Shown: positions 40,787 through 50,902, counted from the first letter of the stretch. The stretch is 64,000 nt of DNA from Bacteroidota bacterium (GCA_023417785.1 JAEZEH010000005.1:1-64000); one strand, 5' to 3'. A program made the numbers and translations. The notes: generated by a model not told the origin, from the sequence alone.

Positions 40787-42757
40787 TTACTTAGTAGTTT
40801 GGTTCTCCAGCGTTGGTTCGATCCAGTCGCCATGCTCGCGGATGAGATTGATTAACTCGTCCACTGCCTGTGACGTCGGCACGTTTCTTCTAACTACTTC
40901 CCGGCCTTTGTATAAGGTAATACGTCCCGGACCGGAGCCGACGTATCCATAATCGGCATCAGCCATTTCGCCGGGGCCGTTAACGATGCAGCCCATGATA
41001 CCGATCTTCACACCTTTGAGGTGATTGGTTACTGATCGGATTCGCGCCGTAGTTTCCTGAAGGTCAAAAAGTGTTCGCCCGCAGGAAGGGCAGCTTATGT
41101 ATTCGGTTTTGGATATGCGTGTGCGTGTAGCCTGAAGGATATTGAAAGCAGTTTGATTGACAAGCTTTACGGAATTCGTTGACGAAGACAGGAACAAGCC
41201 ATCACCAAGTCCGTCAACGAGCAGTCCACCCGCATCGGTTGCTGAAAACAACTGAAACTCCTCGTCGGAGGTTTGGTCATAATGCCGTGCAATGACTACG
41301 GGTACATTACAATCGGTGTTCATCAACTCCACGAAAAACCTCCGCTGTTCAGCCATTGCATGGTCGTTTGACGTTCGTAGTATCAGAACGGCGGTGGAGT
41401 CTTTCCGGATCCTGGTTAGCAACGATTCAGTAAGATCTGCAATCGATACGGAAACAAAATTCAGTTCACCCGACAACTGAGCAGACGTGATATATTCTTT
41501 TGACGTAAGGAGCGGATAATGCCGAACCCGCGGGGCAGCATTTTGCCACGAGGCGTAGTCGATGATCACACCCAATGTGCCTGGTATGTCGAAGTCGAGC
41601 GAGGTTGAACCGGTGTAGACATAGTCACAAGCAGCGTCGGCAATGTTCCATTTGTCGAGGGGAACAGAATAGTGATAACCCACCGCAAACAACGAGGCCG
41701 GCGTAACGCGTTCCCTGGCTGAGAGATCAGCGATCACACGCGGAACGTTATGATCGCCCCCGAAGTTGGCGACGGCATCGGTCTTGCGTTTGTTGTATTC
41801 AAATGGCGTAATCGGGTAATGCCTTATTGCCGGAACAGGCGAATGGCCGGCGCGCTGATCATATCGCCTGGCCAACGACATGGCTACCGGAACTTCGGCT
41901 TCGGGTTCTTCGGTGAGGCTCACTCGGATAGTATCCCCAAGTCCGTCTTCGAGAAGCGTTCCAATTCCCACGGCAGACTTGACACGGCCGTCTTCCCCAT
42001 CTCCTGCCTCCGTAACGCCCAGGTGCAGCGGATAGGGTTTTAGTCCTTCCTCGTCAAGTTTTTGCACCAGAAGACGGTACGCCTGGACCATCACCTGAGG
42101 ATTGCTCGACTTCATGGAAAGCACGATGTTATAATAGCTTTCCTCCTCGCAAATACGGAGAAACTCAAGCGCGGATTCTACCATACCGATGGGGCTATCG
42201 CCGTAACGGCTCATGATCCTGTCGGAAAGTGACCCATGGTTTGTGCCTATGCGCATCGCGGTTCCGTATTCCTTACAAATGCGAACAAGCGGTACAAATT
42301 TTTCGCGAATACGATTCAGTTCCGCCTGATAAGAGGCCTCTGTATAGTCGATGGTTTCGAATCTTTTTTTATCAGCGTAGTTGCCAGGGTTGATCCGCAC
42401 TTTTTCAACGATTCGCGCTGCAAGCTCCGCGGCGTTGGGTGTGAAATGAATGTCGGCAACGAGGGGTACCGAATAACCTCGTCTGCGGAGTTCTTTTTTG
42501 ATTACATCCAGATTCTGAGCTTCTTTGACGCTGGGAGCGGTAATGCGCACATATTCACAGCCCGCCTCGACCATTCGGATGGTTTGCTCAACCGACCCCA
42601 GCGTATCCATAGTATCGATGGTGGTCATGGATTGGATCCGGATCGGGTTGTCGCCGCCCATGGGTACTCCGCCGATATTCACTTCGACAGTCTTCCGCCG
42701 GCTGTATTCAACCAGGCTGTTACAATAAGTTGTCAGCGCTGCAAATGGTGCATTCAC
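40787..42757 (-). CDS. ispG: (E)-4-hydroxy-3-methylbut-2-enyl-diphosphate synthase, long form
   Basis: A 656-residue IspG (GcpE), which reduces MEcPP to HMBPP in the MEP isoprenoid pathway. The TIM-barrel N terminus (RIQSMTTIDTMDTLGSVEQ, VADIHFTPNAAELAA, RIGTNHGSLSDRIM) and the C-terminal 4Fe-4S domain (ISCPSCGRTLFDL ... MGCIVNGPGEMADADYGYVG) are both clear. About 260 extra residues separate them, the long form typical of Bacteroidota, Chlamydia and plants (E. coli IspG has 372 residues). Start MNAPFAALTTYC at 42757; the first ~18 residues are less certain. Confidence 0.95.
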   Translation of the reverse strand: MNAPFAALTTYCNSLVEYSRRKTVEVNIGGVPMGGDNPIRIQSMTTIDTMDTLGSVEQTIRMVEAGCEYVRITAPSVKEAQNLDVIKKELRRRGYSVPLVADIHFTPNAAELAARIVEKVRINPGNYADKKRFETIDYTEASYQAELNRIREKFVPLVRICKEYGTAMRIGTNHGSLSDRIMSRYGDSPIGMVESALEFLRICEEESYYNIVLSMKSSNPQVMVQAYRLLVQKLDEEGLKPYPLHLGVTEAGDGEDGRVKSAVGIGTLLEDGLGDTIRVSLTEEPEAEVPVAMSLARRYDQRAGHSPVPAIRHYPITPFEYNKRKTDAVANFGGDHNVPRVIADLSARERVTPASLFAVGYHYSVPLDKWNIADAACDYVYTGSTSLDFDIPGTLGVIIDYASWQNAAPRVRHYPLLTSKEYITSAQLSGELNFVSVSIADLTESLLTRIRKDSTAVLILRTSNDHAMAEQRRFFVELMNTDCNVPVVIARHYDQTSDEEFQLFSATDAGGLLVDGLGDGLFLSSSTNSVKLVNQTAFNILQATRTRISKTEYISCPSCGRTLFDLQETTARIRSVTNHLKGVKIGIMGCIVNGPGEMADADYGYVGSGPGRITLYKGREVVRRNVPTSQAVDELINLIREHGDWIEPTLENQTTK

Positions 42758-42869
42758 AATTAAAAAAGTTTATGCAAAAGTAACCTATAATAGCATAAAA
42801 TGTTTCCGTAAACGAAAAATCAGGCCGTCCAAAAGGGAAACTAAACGTACACGTTTTCAGATAGTTGAA

Positions 42870-43577
42870 TTAAATATCACCCAACTGCGGCCGGATCAGG
42901 ATTTCCTCCACAACACTTCTTGGCGACAGCTTCCAGGCAGCAAGAACACTGTCAGCGACGTCTTCCACAGACATAAATCGTTCGTCGGGCAAACCGGAGC
43001 CTTCCCAGCTTGACGTTAATGTTGCTCCGGGAAGAACGGAGGTCACCCGTATGCCGGTGGTTTTGAGTTCTTCCCTCAGGCATTTCGAAAAACCGAGAAG
43101 CGCGAACTTCGAGATTGCATAAGAACCGCCATTCGGATAGGCCTGAATACTGGCAATAGAACAAATGTTAAATATATGGCCTCGTCCTGCCTTTCGCATT
43201 TCACCCACCAAACCTCGCGTCATATAATACGCACTGTACAAATTCGCGGCGATCATGCTTTCGAGAGAACCCTCGGCCTCAGACGTAATTTCACCCGGTA
43301 TGAAAAACCCGGCGTTGTTCACCAGTACGTCTACCGGGCCGTGTTCTTTCAGGACAGCCGTGCAAAATCGTTCCACTTCAGCTTTCTGGCTTACATCCAC
43401 CACGTTGACAGACGTTTTGCAATCCGGGAATCTCGAGGTCAGACTCGCCTTCAGATCATTGAGCTCACTTTCGTTTCGGGCACATGTGATGAGGTCAAAG
43501 TTCTCCGCTGCAAAGCGTTCCAGAATCGCTTTCCCTATACCCCTTGTTCCTCCTGTTACCACAATGCGTTTGTTCAT
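42870..43577 (-). CDS. Short-chain dehydrogenase/reductase
   Basis: A 235-residue classical SDR: cofactor motif TGGTRGIG (8-15), NNAG, catalytic Ser in FNICSIASIQA and YxxxK as YAISK. The acidic/basic residue pattern after strand 2 (TCARNE) suggests NADP(H), by inference. Substrate cannot be assigned. It is divergent from the MlaE gene across a 78-bp region containing a perfect 16-bp palindrome. Confidence 0.9.
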   Translation of the reverse strand: MNKRIVVTGGTRGIGKAILERFAAENFDLITCARNESELNDLKASLTSRFPDCKTSVNVVDVSQKAEVERFCTAVLKEHGPVDVLVNNAGFFIPGEITSEAEGSLESMIAANLYSAYYMTRGLVGEMRKAGRGHIFNICSIASIQAYPNGGSYAISKFALLGFSKCLREELKTTGIRVTSVLPGATLTSSWEGSGLPDERFMSVEDVADSVLAAWKLSPRSVVEEILIRPQLGDI

Positions 43578-43602
43578 AAAAATTATTTAGTTCATTTTTG
43601 GG

Positions 43603-43618
43603 TATCTTGCGCAAGATA
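43603..43618. promoter_or_regulatory. Perfect 16-bp palindrome between divergent genes
   Basis: TATCTTGCGCAAGATA is fully self-complementary. It is 26 bp from the SDR start and 38 bp from the MlaE start. Each half resembles a -7 box (TATCTTGC), so it could be overlapping divergent promoters or an operator. Function inferred. Confidence 0.5.
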
Positions 43619-43655
43619 GTGGATAGAACTCACGATTGCGCATCGCGACATAGCT

Positions 43656-44390
43656 ATGATAACCGACATCGGAAAGTACTTTATTTTTCTCAGGAACCTT
43701 TTCGTCAACCGTGAATCGTTCAAAACCTATTACCGGCTTGTAATGGAAGAGGCGGTATCTATCGGCGTTGGTTCGCTTTTCCTGGTGGCGCTGGTAGCCA
43801 CCTTTATGGGAGCGGTGACCACGGTTCAGACGGCTTTCAATATGGTGAGCCCGCTAATCCCCAACTTCGTTATTTCTCAGGTGGTTCGGGAGATGACCAT
43901 CCTTGAGCTCGCGCCAACCATCATCGCGGTGATCTATGCCGGAAAAGTGGGGTCGAGTATGGCGGGCGGACTTGGTACTATGCGGATCACCGAGCAGATT
44001 GACGCGCTTGAAGTAATGGGAATTAACTCGGTGTCGTATCTTGTTTTACCAAAGATCATCGCCTCGATACTGATGTATCCGCTCCTGGTCATTATCGCGG
44101 GAGTGTGCGCACTGGCCGGGGGCTATCTGGTAGGTACCATCACAGACGTTATCTCTCCGAATGATTACGTGTATGGTATACGTTACGCGTTCAATCCTTT
44201 CACCGTTACATTTGCGCTGATCAAATCCGTTGTATTCGCCTTTCTGGTGTCGTCAATATCATCCTATCAGGGGTATTATACGCAGGGCGGAGCGCTTGAA
44301 GTTGGGGTATCGAGTACAAAGGCGGTTACCAATAGCGTAATCGCGGTACTTCTTTCAGATTACTTTTTGGCACAATTGCTCCTTGGATAA
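43656..44390 (+). CDS. mlaE: MlaE-family lipid ABC transporter permease
   Basis: A 244-residue inner-membrane permease of the MlaE/YrbE family (phospholipid transport between the membranes). Family segments include VATFMGAVTTVQTAFNM, REMTILELAPTIIAVIYAGKVGSSMAGGLGTM and the EQIDALEVMGINSVSYLVLP motif; about five membrane helices. The stop overlaps the ATG of the ATPase gene by one base. No MlaD (MCE-domain) gene follows, so the substrate-binding partner is elsewhere. Confidence 0.92.
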   Translation: MITDIGKYFIFLRNLFVNRESFKTYYRLVMEEAVSIGVGSLFLVALVATFMGAVTTVQTAFNMVSPLIPNFVISQVVREMTILELAPTIIAVIYAGKVGSSMAGGLGTMRITEQIDALEVMGINSVSYLVLPKIIASILMYPLLVIIAGVCALAGGYLVGTITDVISPNDYVYGIRYAFNPFTVTFALIKSVVFAFLVSSISSYQGYYTQGGALEVGVSSTKAVTNSVIAVLLSDYFLAQLLLG

Positions 44391-45157
44391 TGATCGAAAT
44401 TGAAAACATATCGAAGTCCTTCAACGGCAAAGTTATCCTGGAAGGCATCAGCGGGAACTTTGAAAAAGGTAAGCCGAATTTGATTATCGGCGCAAGTGGT
44501 ACCGGAAAAAGTGTCTTGCTAAAGTGCATTGTCGGACTTTTGAAGCCGGATACAGGAAGCGTTCTTTATGACGGCCGCGACTTTTTTCTCGGTGATCGCG
44601 ACCTCAAAATCGAAATCCGGCGGGAAATGGGGATGCTTTTTCAGGGGAGCGCCCTGTTTGATTCAAAGAACGTCGAGCAAAACGTAATGTTCCCTCTCGA
44701 CACCCTGACCAAAATGAGCCGCGAGGAAAAACTTGAACGGGTTAACTTTTGTCTCCAGCGGGTTGGACTTGAAAATGTGAATACCAAAATGCCTTCGGAA
44801 ATCAGCGGCGGGATGAAGAAGCGCGTTGGTATCGCCCGGGCAATTGTTAACAACCCGCAGTACCTGTTCTGTGATGAACCCAACTCAGGTTTAGATCCAC
44901 AAACTTCGGTACTAATTGATGAACTGATCCAGGACCTCTCTGAAGACCTGGACATGACCACGATCGTCGTTACCCACGACATGAACTCAATGATTGGTAT
45001 CGGCGAAAAGATCATGTTCCTTTATCAGGGTCACAAGGTTTGGGAAGGAACGAAAGAGGACATCACCCGCTCGGGAGTTCGCGAGCTTGATAACTTTGTT
45101 TTTGCCAACAAGGTGATGAACAGCATTCGGTCCGGGCATTCCGATATGAAATTCTAA
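44390..45157 (+). CDS. mlaF: MlaF-family ABC transporter ATP-binding protein
   Basis: A 255-residue ATPase: Walker A GASGTGKS (34-41), signature ISGGMKKRVGIARAI, Walker B YLFCDEPNSGLDP and H-loop VTHDMNSM. The ISGGM signature and GLDPQTS ending are typical of MlaF. It pairs with the overlapping MlaE gene to energise phospholipid trafficking for outer-membrane asymmetry. Confidence 0.92.
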   Translation: MIEIENISKSFNGKVILEGISGNFEKGKPNLIIGASGTGKSVLLKCIVGLLKPDTGSVLYDGRDFFLGDRDLKIEIRREMGMLFQGSALFDSKNVEQNVMFPLDTLTKMSREEKLERVNFCLQRVGLENVNTKMPSEISGGMKKRVGIARAIVNNPQYLFCDEPNSGLDPQTSVLIDELIQDLSEDLDMTTIVVTHDMNSMIGIGEKIMFLYQGHKVWEGTKEDITRSGVRELDNFVFANKVMNSIRSGHSDMKF

Positions 45158-45655
45158 ACCTTTCTTGCCTAATGGCGCATCGCGGCTATTCTTCCGGGCT
45201 CGCTGTCAGCTCTTAATAAATCAACCTGACTTGCAACATTGGGTCGCGGCAGTGGGTGGCCAACGGTGTATGTAAGATTTCTTATTCTGTTCACATTCTG
45301 TTATTCATTCATCCATTAATTGATTTATCCTGTCGTCAATGATGCCGATCATTTGGTTTATGGCTGCGAACCGTCAATTCACTATACGGTCAACATCTGC
45401 ATACAAATCAGGAACCTTCCGGCACCGTTGCTTAACACAGCCTGTCGCAGGTGATTCCGATCGGATCCGGGTTTTGAACCAAACGGGCCGACCGAAATAA
45501 GAACAACGGAAGGCATATGCAAATGAGATTGGTATCAAGCCGATGTGAGTAACGTATCAACATGACGTATAACCCAACTGTGTAAGGTAATTCGCTTTTG
45601 CATAAGTTGCGTCGCAAAAAAAGCCAGGACCTTTGTACAAACCCTGACTCGCTTA
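45158..45655. other. Intergenic region without recognisable genes
   Basis: About 500 bp between mlaF and the ABC exporter. Short frames in both strands have no coding character, and I found no tRNA-like cloverleaf or strong terminator. It presumably carries the exporter promoter. Confidence 0.4.
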
Positions 45656-47476
45656 ATGTGCAATCCATACATTTCCCTCCTCAAGAAGTCCTGGCACTAC
45701 GCTCGCTTCGAACGGAAACGATTTGTCCTTATCTACGGCATGTTTATCATGGCAAACATAATCATAGCCATGAACCCGTTGTTCTACGGATGGTTTGTTG
45801 ATTCCCTTCAAAAGGGCGGACCGGAAGCGTTGATGAATGGCTGGTATTATGTCATCGGATTTCTGGGGTTGCGCCTTATTGAATGGGCCTTCCACGGGCC
45901 CGCGCGGGTGATGGAGCGGGGACTGGCCTTTAATATGAGTCGGAATTTCATCGACGACCTGTTTCACAAGGTACTTCATCTTCCGGCGAAATGGCATCAG
46001 GACAACCACAGCGGGTCAACCATCAGCAAACTCCAGAAAGCTTACCTGGCGCTTCGTGACTTTTTTCAAAACGGATTTATCTACCTGCATTCGTTTGGGA
46101 AATTTTTATTTTCATTTACCGCCATGCTTTACTTCTCGCCCCTGTTCGGGATGATCGGCGTGGCCATTGGAATCTTCACCGTATGGGTAATCCGGAAATT
46201 CGACAAGCCCTTTATCAAGTCGTTACGCGAAGTGAATGCCCGCGAGCACGAAGTATCGTCCAACCTTTTCGACAGCCTTTCCAATATTGTTACCGTAATC
46301 ACCCTCAGGTTGGAAAAGCGGATAAAGACCAGCTTCATGAACAAAATTTCCGATGTAGGAGCGCCGTTTAAATACAATGTGAAAATTAATGAATGGAAGT
46401 GGTTCACTGCTCAGATGTTGGTGGGCTTGATTTATGCCGTTATTACCATTGGTTACATCTACCAGAATTACGTTCCGGGGGAAGTATTCTATATCGGAGG
46501 ATTGGTTGTTTTGATCGGATACGTCAACCAGTTCACCAGCGTTTTCAATGATATTGCGTCGCAGTACACCCAGATTGTCAAATTCGATACCGAAATACAA
46601 AACGTTACCGAAATTGAAAAAGCATTCGCAGCCGTTCCGGTTACAGGCCAGAATGGCAAGCTTCCGGAAAATTGGAATACTATCAGCATTTCGAATCTGA
46701 ATTTTCGCAGAACAGGGACCGAGGGCGAAAAAGCGCGGAACACAGGGCTCACCGATATGGCTATACGCATTACGAAAGGCCAGCGAATAGCGCTGATCGG
46801 CGAGAGCGGAAGTGGCAAGAGTACACTGCTGGCCATGTTACGCGGTTTGTATCAGCCGATGTCCGGGTCACAAACAGTGGTGAATGACAGTCAATCAATT
46901 CCATTTGAAGATATTGCCGGAAATGTGACCCTGATTCCACAGGAACCGGAAATCTTCGAAAACACGGTTAGATACAATATAACCCTTGGCTTGCCTTTTA
47001 CTGAGGAGGAGGTTATGGAAGCGTGTCAATCAGCCCGTTTCACCGACGTGGTAAACAACCTGCCCAATGGATTGGAGACGCACATGCAGGAAAAGGGTGT
47101 GAATTTGTCTGGCGGCCAGAAGCAACGGCTGGCTCTGGCACGCGGGATACTCGCGGCACGTACAAGTGATCTCATTCTGATGGATGAGCCTACAAGCAGT
47201 GTCGACCCGGCGACGGAAAAAAACGTCTACAAAAATTTATTCGAGTCGTTCCGTGGGAAAGCGGTGGTGTCGTCACTCCACCGGCTGCACTTGTTGTCGA
47301 ATTTTGACTATGTCTATATTCTGCGCAACGGCTCGGTGATTGACCAAGGTCCTTTCGAGCAACTCAAGCGCTATAGTCTGGTGTTCAAGGAAATGTGGGA
47401 ACATCAGAAAGCCGAAGCGACGGAGGGAGTTATACCGCTTGCGCCGGTTGGGGGGACTTCTGTTGTGAATGGGTGA
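45656..47476 (+). CDS. ABC exporter (fused membrane and ATPase domains)
   Basis: A 606-residue half-transporter. The first ~320 residues have six membrane helices of an exporter domain (MANIIIAMNPLFYGWFVDSL, FLFSFTAMLYFSPLFGMIG). The ATPase domain shows Walker A GESGSGKST (~381-389), signature LSGGQKQRLALARG, Walker B LILMDEPTSSVDP and H-loop SSLHRLHLL. It acts as a homodimer or with an unseen partner; lipid, peptide or drug export cannot be distinguished. A heptamer repeat array begins immediately after its stop. Confidence 0.9.
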   Translation: MCNPYISLLKKSWHYARFERKRFVLIYGMFIMANIIIAMNPLFYGWFVDSLQKGGPEALMNGWYYVIGFLGLRLIEWAFHGPARVMERGLAFNMSRNFIDDLFHKVLHLPAKWHQDNHSGSTISKLQKAYLALRDFFQNGFIYLHSFGKFLFSFTAMLYFSPLFGMIGVAIGIFTVWVIRKFDKPFIKSLREVNAREHEVSSNLFDSLSNIVTVITLRLEKRIKTSFMNKISDVGAPFKYNVKINEWKWFTAQMLVGLIYAVITIGYIYQNYVPGEVFYIGGLVVLIGYVNQFTSVFNDIASQYTQIVKFDTEIQNVTEIEKAFAAVPVTGQNGKLPENWNTISISNLNFRRTGTEGEKARNTGLTDMAIRITKGQRIALIGESGSGKSTLLAMLRGLYQPMSGSQTVVNDSQSIPFEDIAGNVTLIPQEPEIFENTVRYNITLGLPFTEEEVMEACQSARFTDVVNNLPNGLETHMQEKGVNLSGGQKQRLALARGILAARTSDLILMDEPTSSVDPATEKNVYKNLFESFRGKAVVSSLHRLHLLSNFDYVYILRNGSVIDQGPFEQLKRYSLVFKEMWEHQKAEATEGVIPLAPVGGTSVVNG

Positions 47477-47480
47477 AACT

Positions 47481-47592
47481 TGTTACCGGTTACCGGATAC
47501 CAGTTGCTGGATACCAGTTGCCGGACACCAGTTGCCGGATACCAGTTACCGGATACCAGTTGCCAGTTGCCGGTTTCAGTTACCGGTTGCCA
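47481..47592. repeat. Heptanucleotide tandem repeat (14-bp GGATACC-AGTTGCC units)
   Basis: Six or so imperfect 14-bp units GGATACCAGTTGCC, each two heptamers, flanked by single heptamers AGTTGCC and GGTTACC. The array fills most of the space between the convergent ABC exporter and FAD-dehydrogenase genes. Same class as the array at 3-157. Confidence 0.9.
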
Positions 47593-47628
47593 TACACGTT
47601 GTCGACGTTAATAATTAGTCTTTTCCGG

Positions 47629-50547
47629 TCACTTTAGACAATCCCAAATGATTTCTACCGGATGGAGCGCTTTTCGTCCGGTTCCGTCTTTGATCTGATG
47701 GCGGCAACTCGTTCCGGGAGCAGCGATGATAACGTCTTCGGGTTGCTTGCGAACAGTGGGAAAGAGAACCAACTCCCCTATCTTCATGGAGATGTCGAAA
47801 TGCTCCTTTTCGTAACCAAAGGATCCCGCCATTCCACAACACCCCGAGGGGATCATGTGTACCTGATTGTTACCCATGCGGGTTAGAATAATTTTCACAG
47901 GAGTGAGTGACGACAACGCTTTCTGCTGACAGTGACCGTGCACTTTGATCAGGGCATTCCGATCTTTGAATAGTGAGAGGTCGATGTTGCCTGACTCAAG
48001 TTCGCGGGCGAGAAATTCTTCAATAAGGAACGTGTTATGTCCGACACGCTGGGCCGCCGCCTTTTCGTCACCACGGAGGAGATCGGGATATTCATCACGA
48101 AATGTAAGTACCGCCGAAGGCTCTACCCCAATCAGTGGTGTTTCATCGGTGATTAAATCCTTATAGATTTCCACATTCTTTTTCGCCAATGCGCGTGCCT
48201 CTTCGAGCAACCCTTTGGAAAGAAAGCTTCTCCCCGACTCAGCGTGCCCGACGAAACGGATGGCGTAGCCGAGCCTATCCAATAGCTTTACCGTGGTAAT
48301 ACCAATAGGTGCCTCGTTGTAATTGAGCAGTTCATCAATAAAAAGATAAACTGTCTTCACCGGTTTCTGAACAGTAGGACGGAATTCTTTCTCAAACCAT
48401 TTCCGCCACGTGGTTTTGGATATTCCGGGGAGGCTTCGTTCCTCCGCAAAACCGATCACGCGCTTGAAGATGTTGCCAATAAACCGGTTGCCGGCGACGA
48501 GGTTGTAACCCCAGGGCATTATCGAGGCCAGCTTCATGCCGGTAGCGAAGTTGCCGATAAGTCGGCTGCGAAACGGAATTCCGTGAGTCTTATAATAGTG
48601 ATATTGCCATTCCTGTTTCAGTTTAGCCAGATCAACATTCGACGGGCACTCCGACTTGCATCCTTTGCAGCTTATGCACAGGTCCATCACTTCTTTGATC
48701 TCCTCGTGCGCGAAAGGATTTGCCTTGTCGGAACTCGTTATCATCTCGCGCAGAATGTTAGCTCTGGCGCGCGTGGTATCCTTTTCATTCCGTGTCGCCA
48801 TATAACTGGGGCACATAGTTCCACCACTGAGTTCTGTTTTCCGACAATCCCCGGAACCGTTGCACTGTTCTGCAGTTCGGACAATTCCCATCGTTTCCGA
48901 GAAGTCGAGAATCGTATTAAACTCTGGCGTAACCTGATCGCGTTCGTACCGAAGAAAAGTGTCCATCGGCGGGGTCTCCACGATCTTGCCTGGATTAAAG
49001 ATGTTGTGCGGATCCCACACCTGCTTCAGTTGGACAATCAACTGATAGTTGTGGTCGCCAATCATCTTTCGGATAAATTCACCCCGCAAGCGCCCATCGC
49101 CATGTTCCCCCGACAGTGATCCACGATATTTTTTCACGAGGTCGGCAGTTTCTTCGGCGATTGTCCGGAAAAGCTTAACGCCCTCTGTATTTTTCAGATT
49201 GATGATTGGACGGAGATGCAGCTCTCCACTTCCCGCGTGCGCGTAGTGAACGCTGTACAGCCCATGCTTCTTCAGCACGTCATTCATCTCGGCGATATAC
49301 GCGGGCAAATCGTGCACGTCGACGGCGGTGTCTTCGATTACCGGTACAGGTTTATCATCACCAGGCACGTTACTGAGAAGTCCAAGACCCGCCTTTCGCA
49401 AGTTCCAAACCTTTTTGATGTTTTCACCCGCCACTATTGGGTATGAGTACCCAAGTCCGCGTGACTTTAGATCTGTCACCAGAGCCATCGCATCGCTTTC
49501 GGCTTTTTCTTCCGTATCGCGGGTAAGTTCGGCTACGAGAATCGCCTGGGGATCGCCCTCAATAAAGAACCGGTTTTCAATCTGACCGCGGTTTCGCTTC
49601 GTTGCCTCAAACACGTAGTGATCCATCAATTCAACGGCGGAAGGGTTGTGTTCAAGCGCGACGAGATTTGCGCGAAGGGATTCATCGATACTATTGCAAT
49701 GAATACAGACGAGTTTTTTGTGTGGGGGTGCAATCCTGGAAAGTTTGATTTTTGCGGAAGTTATGAACAACAGGGTTCCCTCCGAGCCTGCAATGAGACT
49801 GCAGAAGTTGAACATTCCTCCTTGCGAATTGAAGGGCTGCATTCGCGCAAGCATGTCTATCGCATAGCCCGTGTTTCGCCGGGGTACCGAAATCTTGGGA
49901 AATTCTTTTTCGATCTCGGTGACGTTGCTCTCATCAGAAAGCATCGCGAGGATATTGGCATAAACGGCGTTCTCCAGAACAGACTGATCGGCCTGCGCTT
50001 TTTCGCGCAGTGTTTCATTGGTCACCGGCCCGAACCATACTTTCTTTCCATCGGCCATAAACCCTTCGACCTCCAGAAGATGTTCGCGGGTGCTTCCGTA
50101 AACGACACTATTGGACCCACAAGAGTTGTTGCCGATCATCCCTCCGATCATGGCCCGGTTTGCCGTAGACGTTTCGGGCGCGAAGAAATAGCCGTATTGT
50201 TTCAGGTGGACATTCAGGTCATCGCGTACGATTCCGGGTTGGACAACAGCCCAGCCTTCATGATCATTGACCTCCAGAATCCGGTTAAAATGTTTGGATA
50301 CGTCGACTACTATTCCGCTACCCACGACCTGGCCCGCCAGCGATGTTCCCGCAGTACGCGGAATAAGGGAAGTCTTGTTTTCAAATGCAAAACGGATCAA
50401 TCGCTGAATATCAGCTTCCGAGCGGGGCACCGCTACGGCCAGCGGTAGTTCGCGGTAGGCAGAGGCATCAGTGGCATACAAACGCCGATGCGTTTCATCT
50501 GTAAAGACCTCGCCTTCGAAATCACCAAGAAACCCGCTAAAATCCAT
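47629..50547 (-). CDS. FAD-linked oxidase/Fe-S oxidoreductase fusion (D-2-hydroxyacid dehydrogenase type)
   Basis: A 972-residue fusion. The first ~500 residues are an FAD-binding PCMH/GlcD-type oxidase (PRTAGTSLAGQVVGSGIVVD, MIGGMIGNNSCGSNS, VHYAHAGSGELHLRPII). Two 4Fe-4S motifs follow (CNGSGDCRK..., CISCKGCKSECP, ~545-640), and a GlpC/HdrB-like end with HGHCQQKA and SGCCGMAGSFG (~860-930). This matches YdiJ-type D-2-hydroxyglutarate or D-lactate dehydrogenases that pass electrons to the quinone pool. Exact substrate unproven. It lies alone between a repeat array and a degenerate region. Confidence 0.9.
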   Translation of the reverse strand: MDFSGFLGDFEGEVFTDETHRRLYATDASAYRELPLAVAVPRSEADIQRLIRFAFENKTSLIPRTAGTSLAGQVVGSGIVVDVSKHFNRILEVNDHEGWAVVQPGIVRDDLNVHLKQYGYFFAPETSTANRAMIGGMIGNNSCGSNSVVYGSTREHLLEVEGFMADGKKVWFGPVTNETLREKAQADQSVLENAVYANILAMLSDESNVTEIEKEFPKISVPRRNTGYAIDMLARMQPFNSQGGMFNFCSLIAGSEGTLLFITSAKIKLSRIAPPHKKLVCIHCNSIDESLRANLVALEHNPSAVELMDHYVFEATKRNRGQIENRFFIEGDPQAILVAELTRDTEEKAESDAMALVTDLKSRGLGYSYPIVAGENIKKVWNLRKAGLGLLSNVPGDDKPVPVIEDTAVDVHDLPAYIAEMNDVLKKHGLYSVHYAHAGSGELHLRPIINLKNTEGVKLFRTIAEETADLVKKYRGSLSGEHGDGRLRGEFIRKMIGDHNYQLIVQLKQVWDPHNIFNPGKIVETPPMDTFLRYERDQVTPEFNTILDFSETMGIVRTAEQCNGSGDCRKTELSGGTMCPSYMATRNEKDTTRARANILREMITSSDKANPFAHEEIKEVMDLCISCKGCKSECPSNVDLAKLKQEWQYHYYKTHGIPFRSRLIGNFATGMKLASIMPWGYNLVAGNRFIGNIFKRVIGFAEERSLPGISKTTWRKWFEKEFRPTVQKPVKTVYLFIDELLNYNEAPIGITTVKLLDRLGYAIRFVGHAESGRSFLSKGLLEEARALAKKNVEIYKDLITDETPLIGVEPSAVLTFRDEYPDLLRGDEKAAAQRVGHNTFLIEEFLARELESGNIDLSLFKDRNALIKVHGHCQQKALSSLTPVKIILTRMGNNQVHMIPSGCCGMAGSFGYEKEHFDISMKIGELVLFPTVRKQPEDVIIAAPGTSCRHQIKDGTGRKALHPVEIIWDCLK

Positions 50548-50902
50548 GGCGGCAAAACTAAGCGAAAGACGTTTTAGTTGCTAAGGTGTAAAAATGAAAA
50601 GTAAGGAATATTAGGCCGGTAAATTGCAAAATTTCTAATCAGACCGGTTTTTTGGTCTCCCTGCCCTAATGACAGTCCCAAATTATTTACATCCAAATTA
50701 TCAAATATGAATGTCGTCGGCCAGGCATAGGCCTTGAAGCTGGCTGTGAAACAAGGATATGCAGATTACCAGTAGCCTGCCATGGGTTCAGGATTTGATT
50801 GCGGGGGAACCCGAAAATGCTCTGCATGCTATGCACGGTAAAAATTATGGCTCCGAGATGCACTTCTGATTCCAGATTATCGTCCAGCAACGAAAAATGA
50901 AC
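50548..50902. other. Degenerate or non-coding region
   Basis: About 355 bp with no credible intact gene. A minus-strand open stretch (50687-50890) is in the same frame as the interrupted frame at 50903-51319, separated by a stop, and may be its decayed tail. Confidence 0.35.

Noticed and set aside
49618..50448. 276-codon plus-strand frame
   Set aside because: Antisense to the FAD-linked dehydrogenase, whose motifs fix the true frame.
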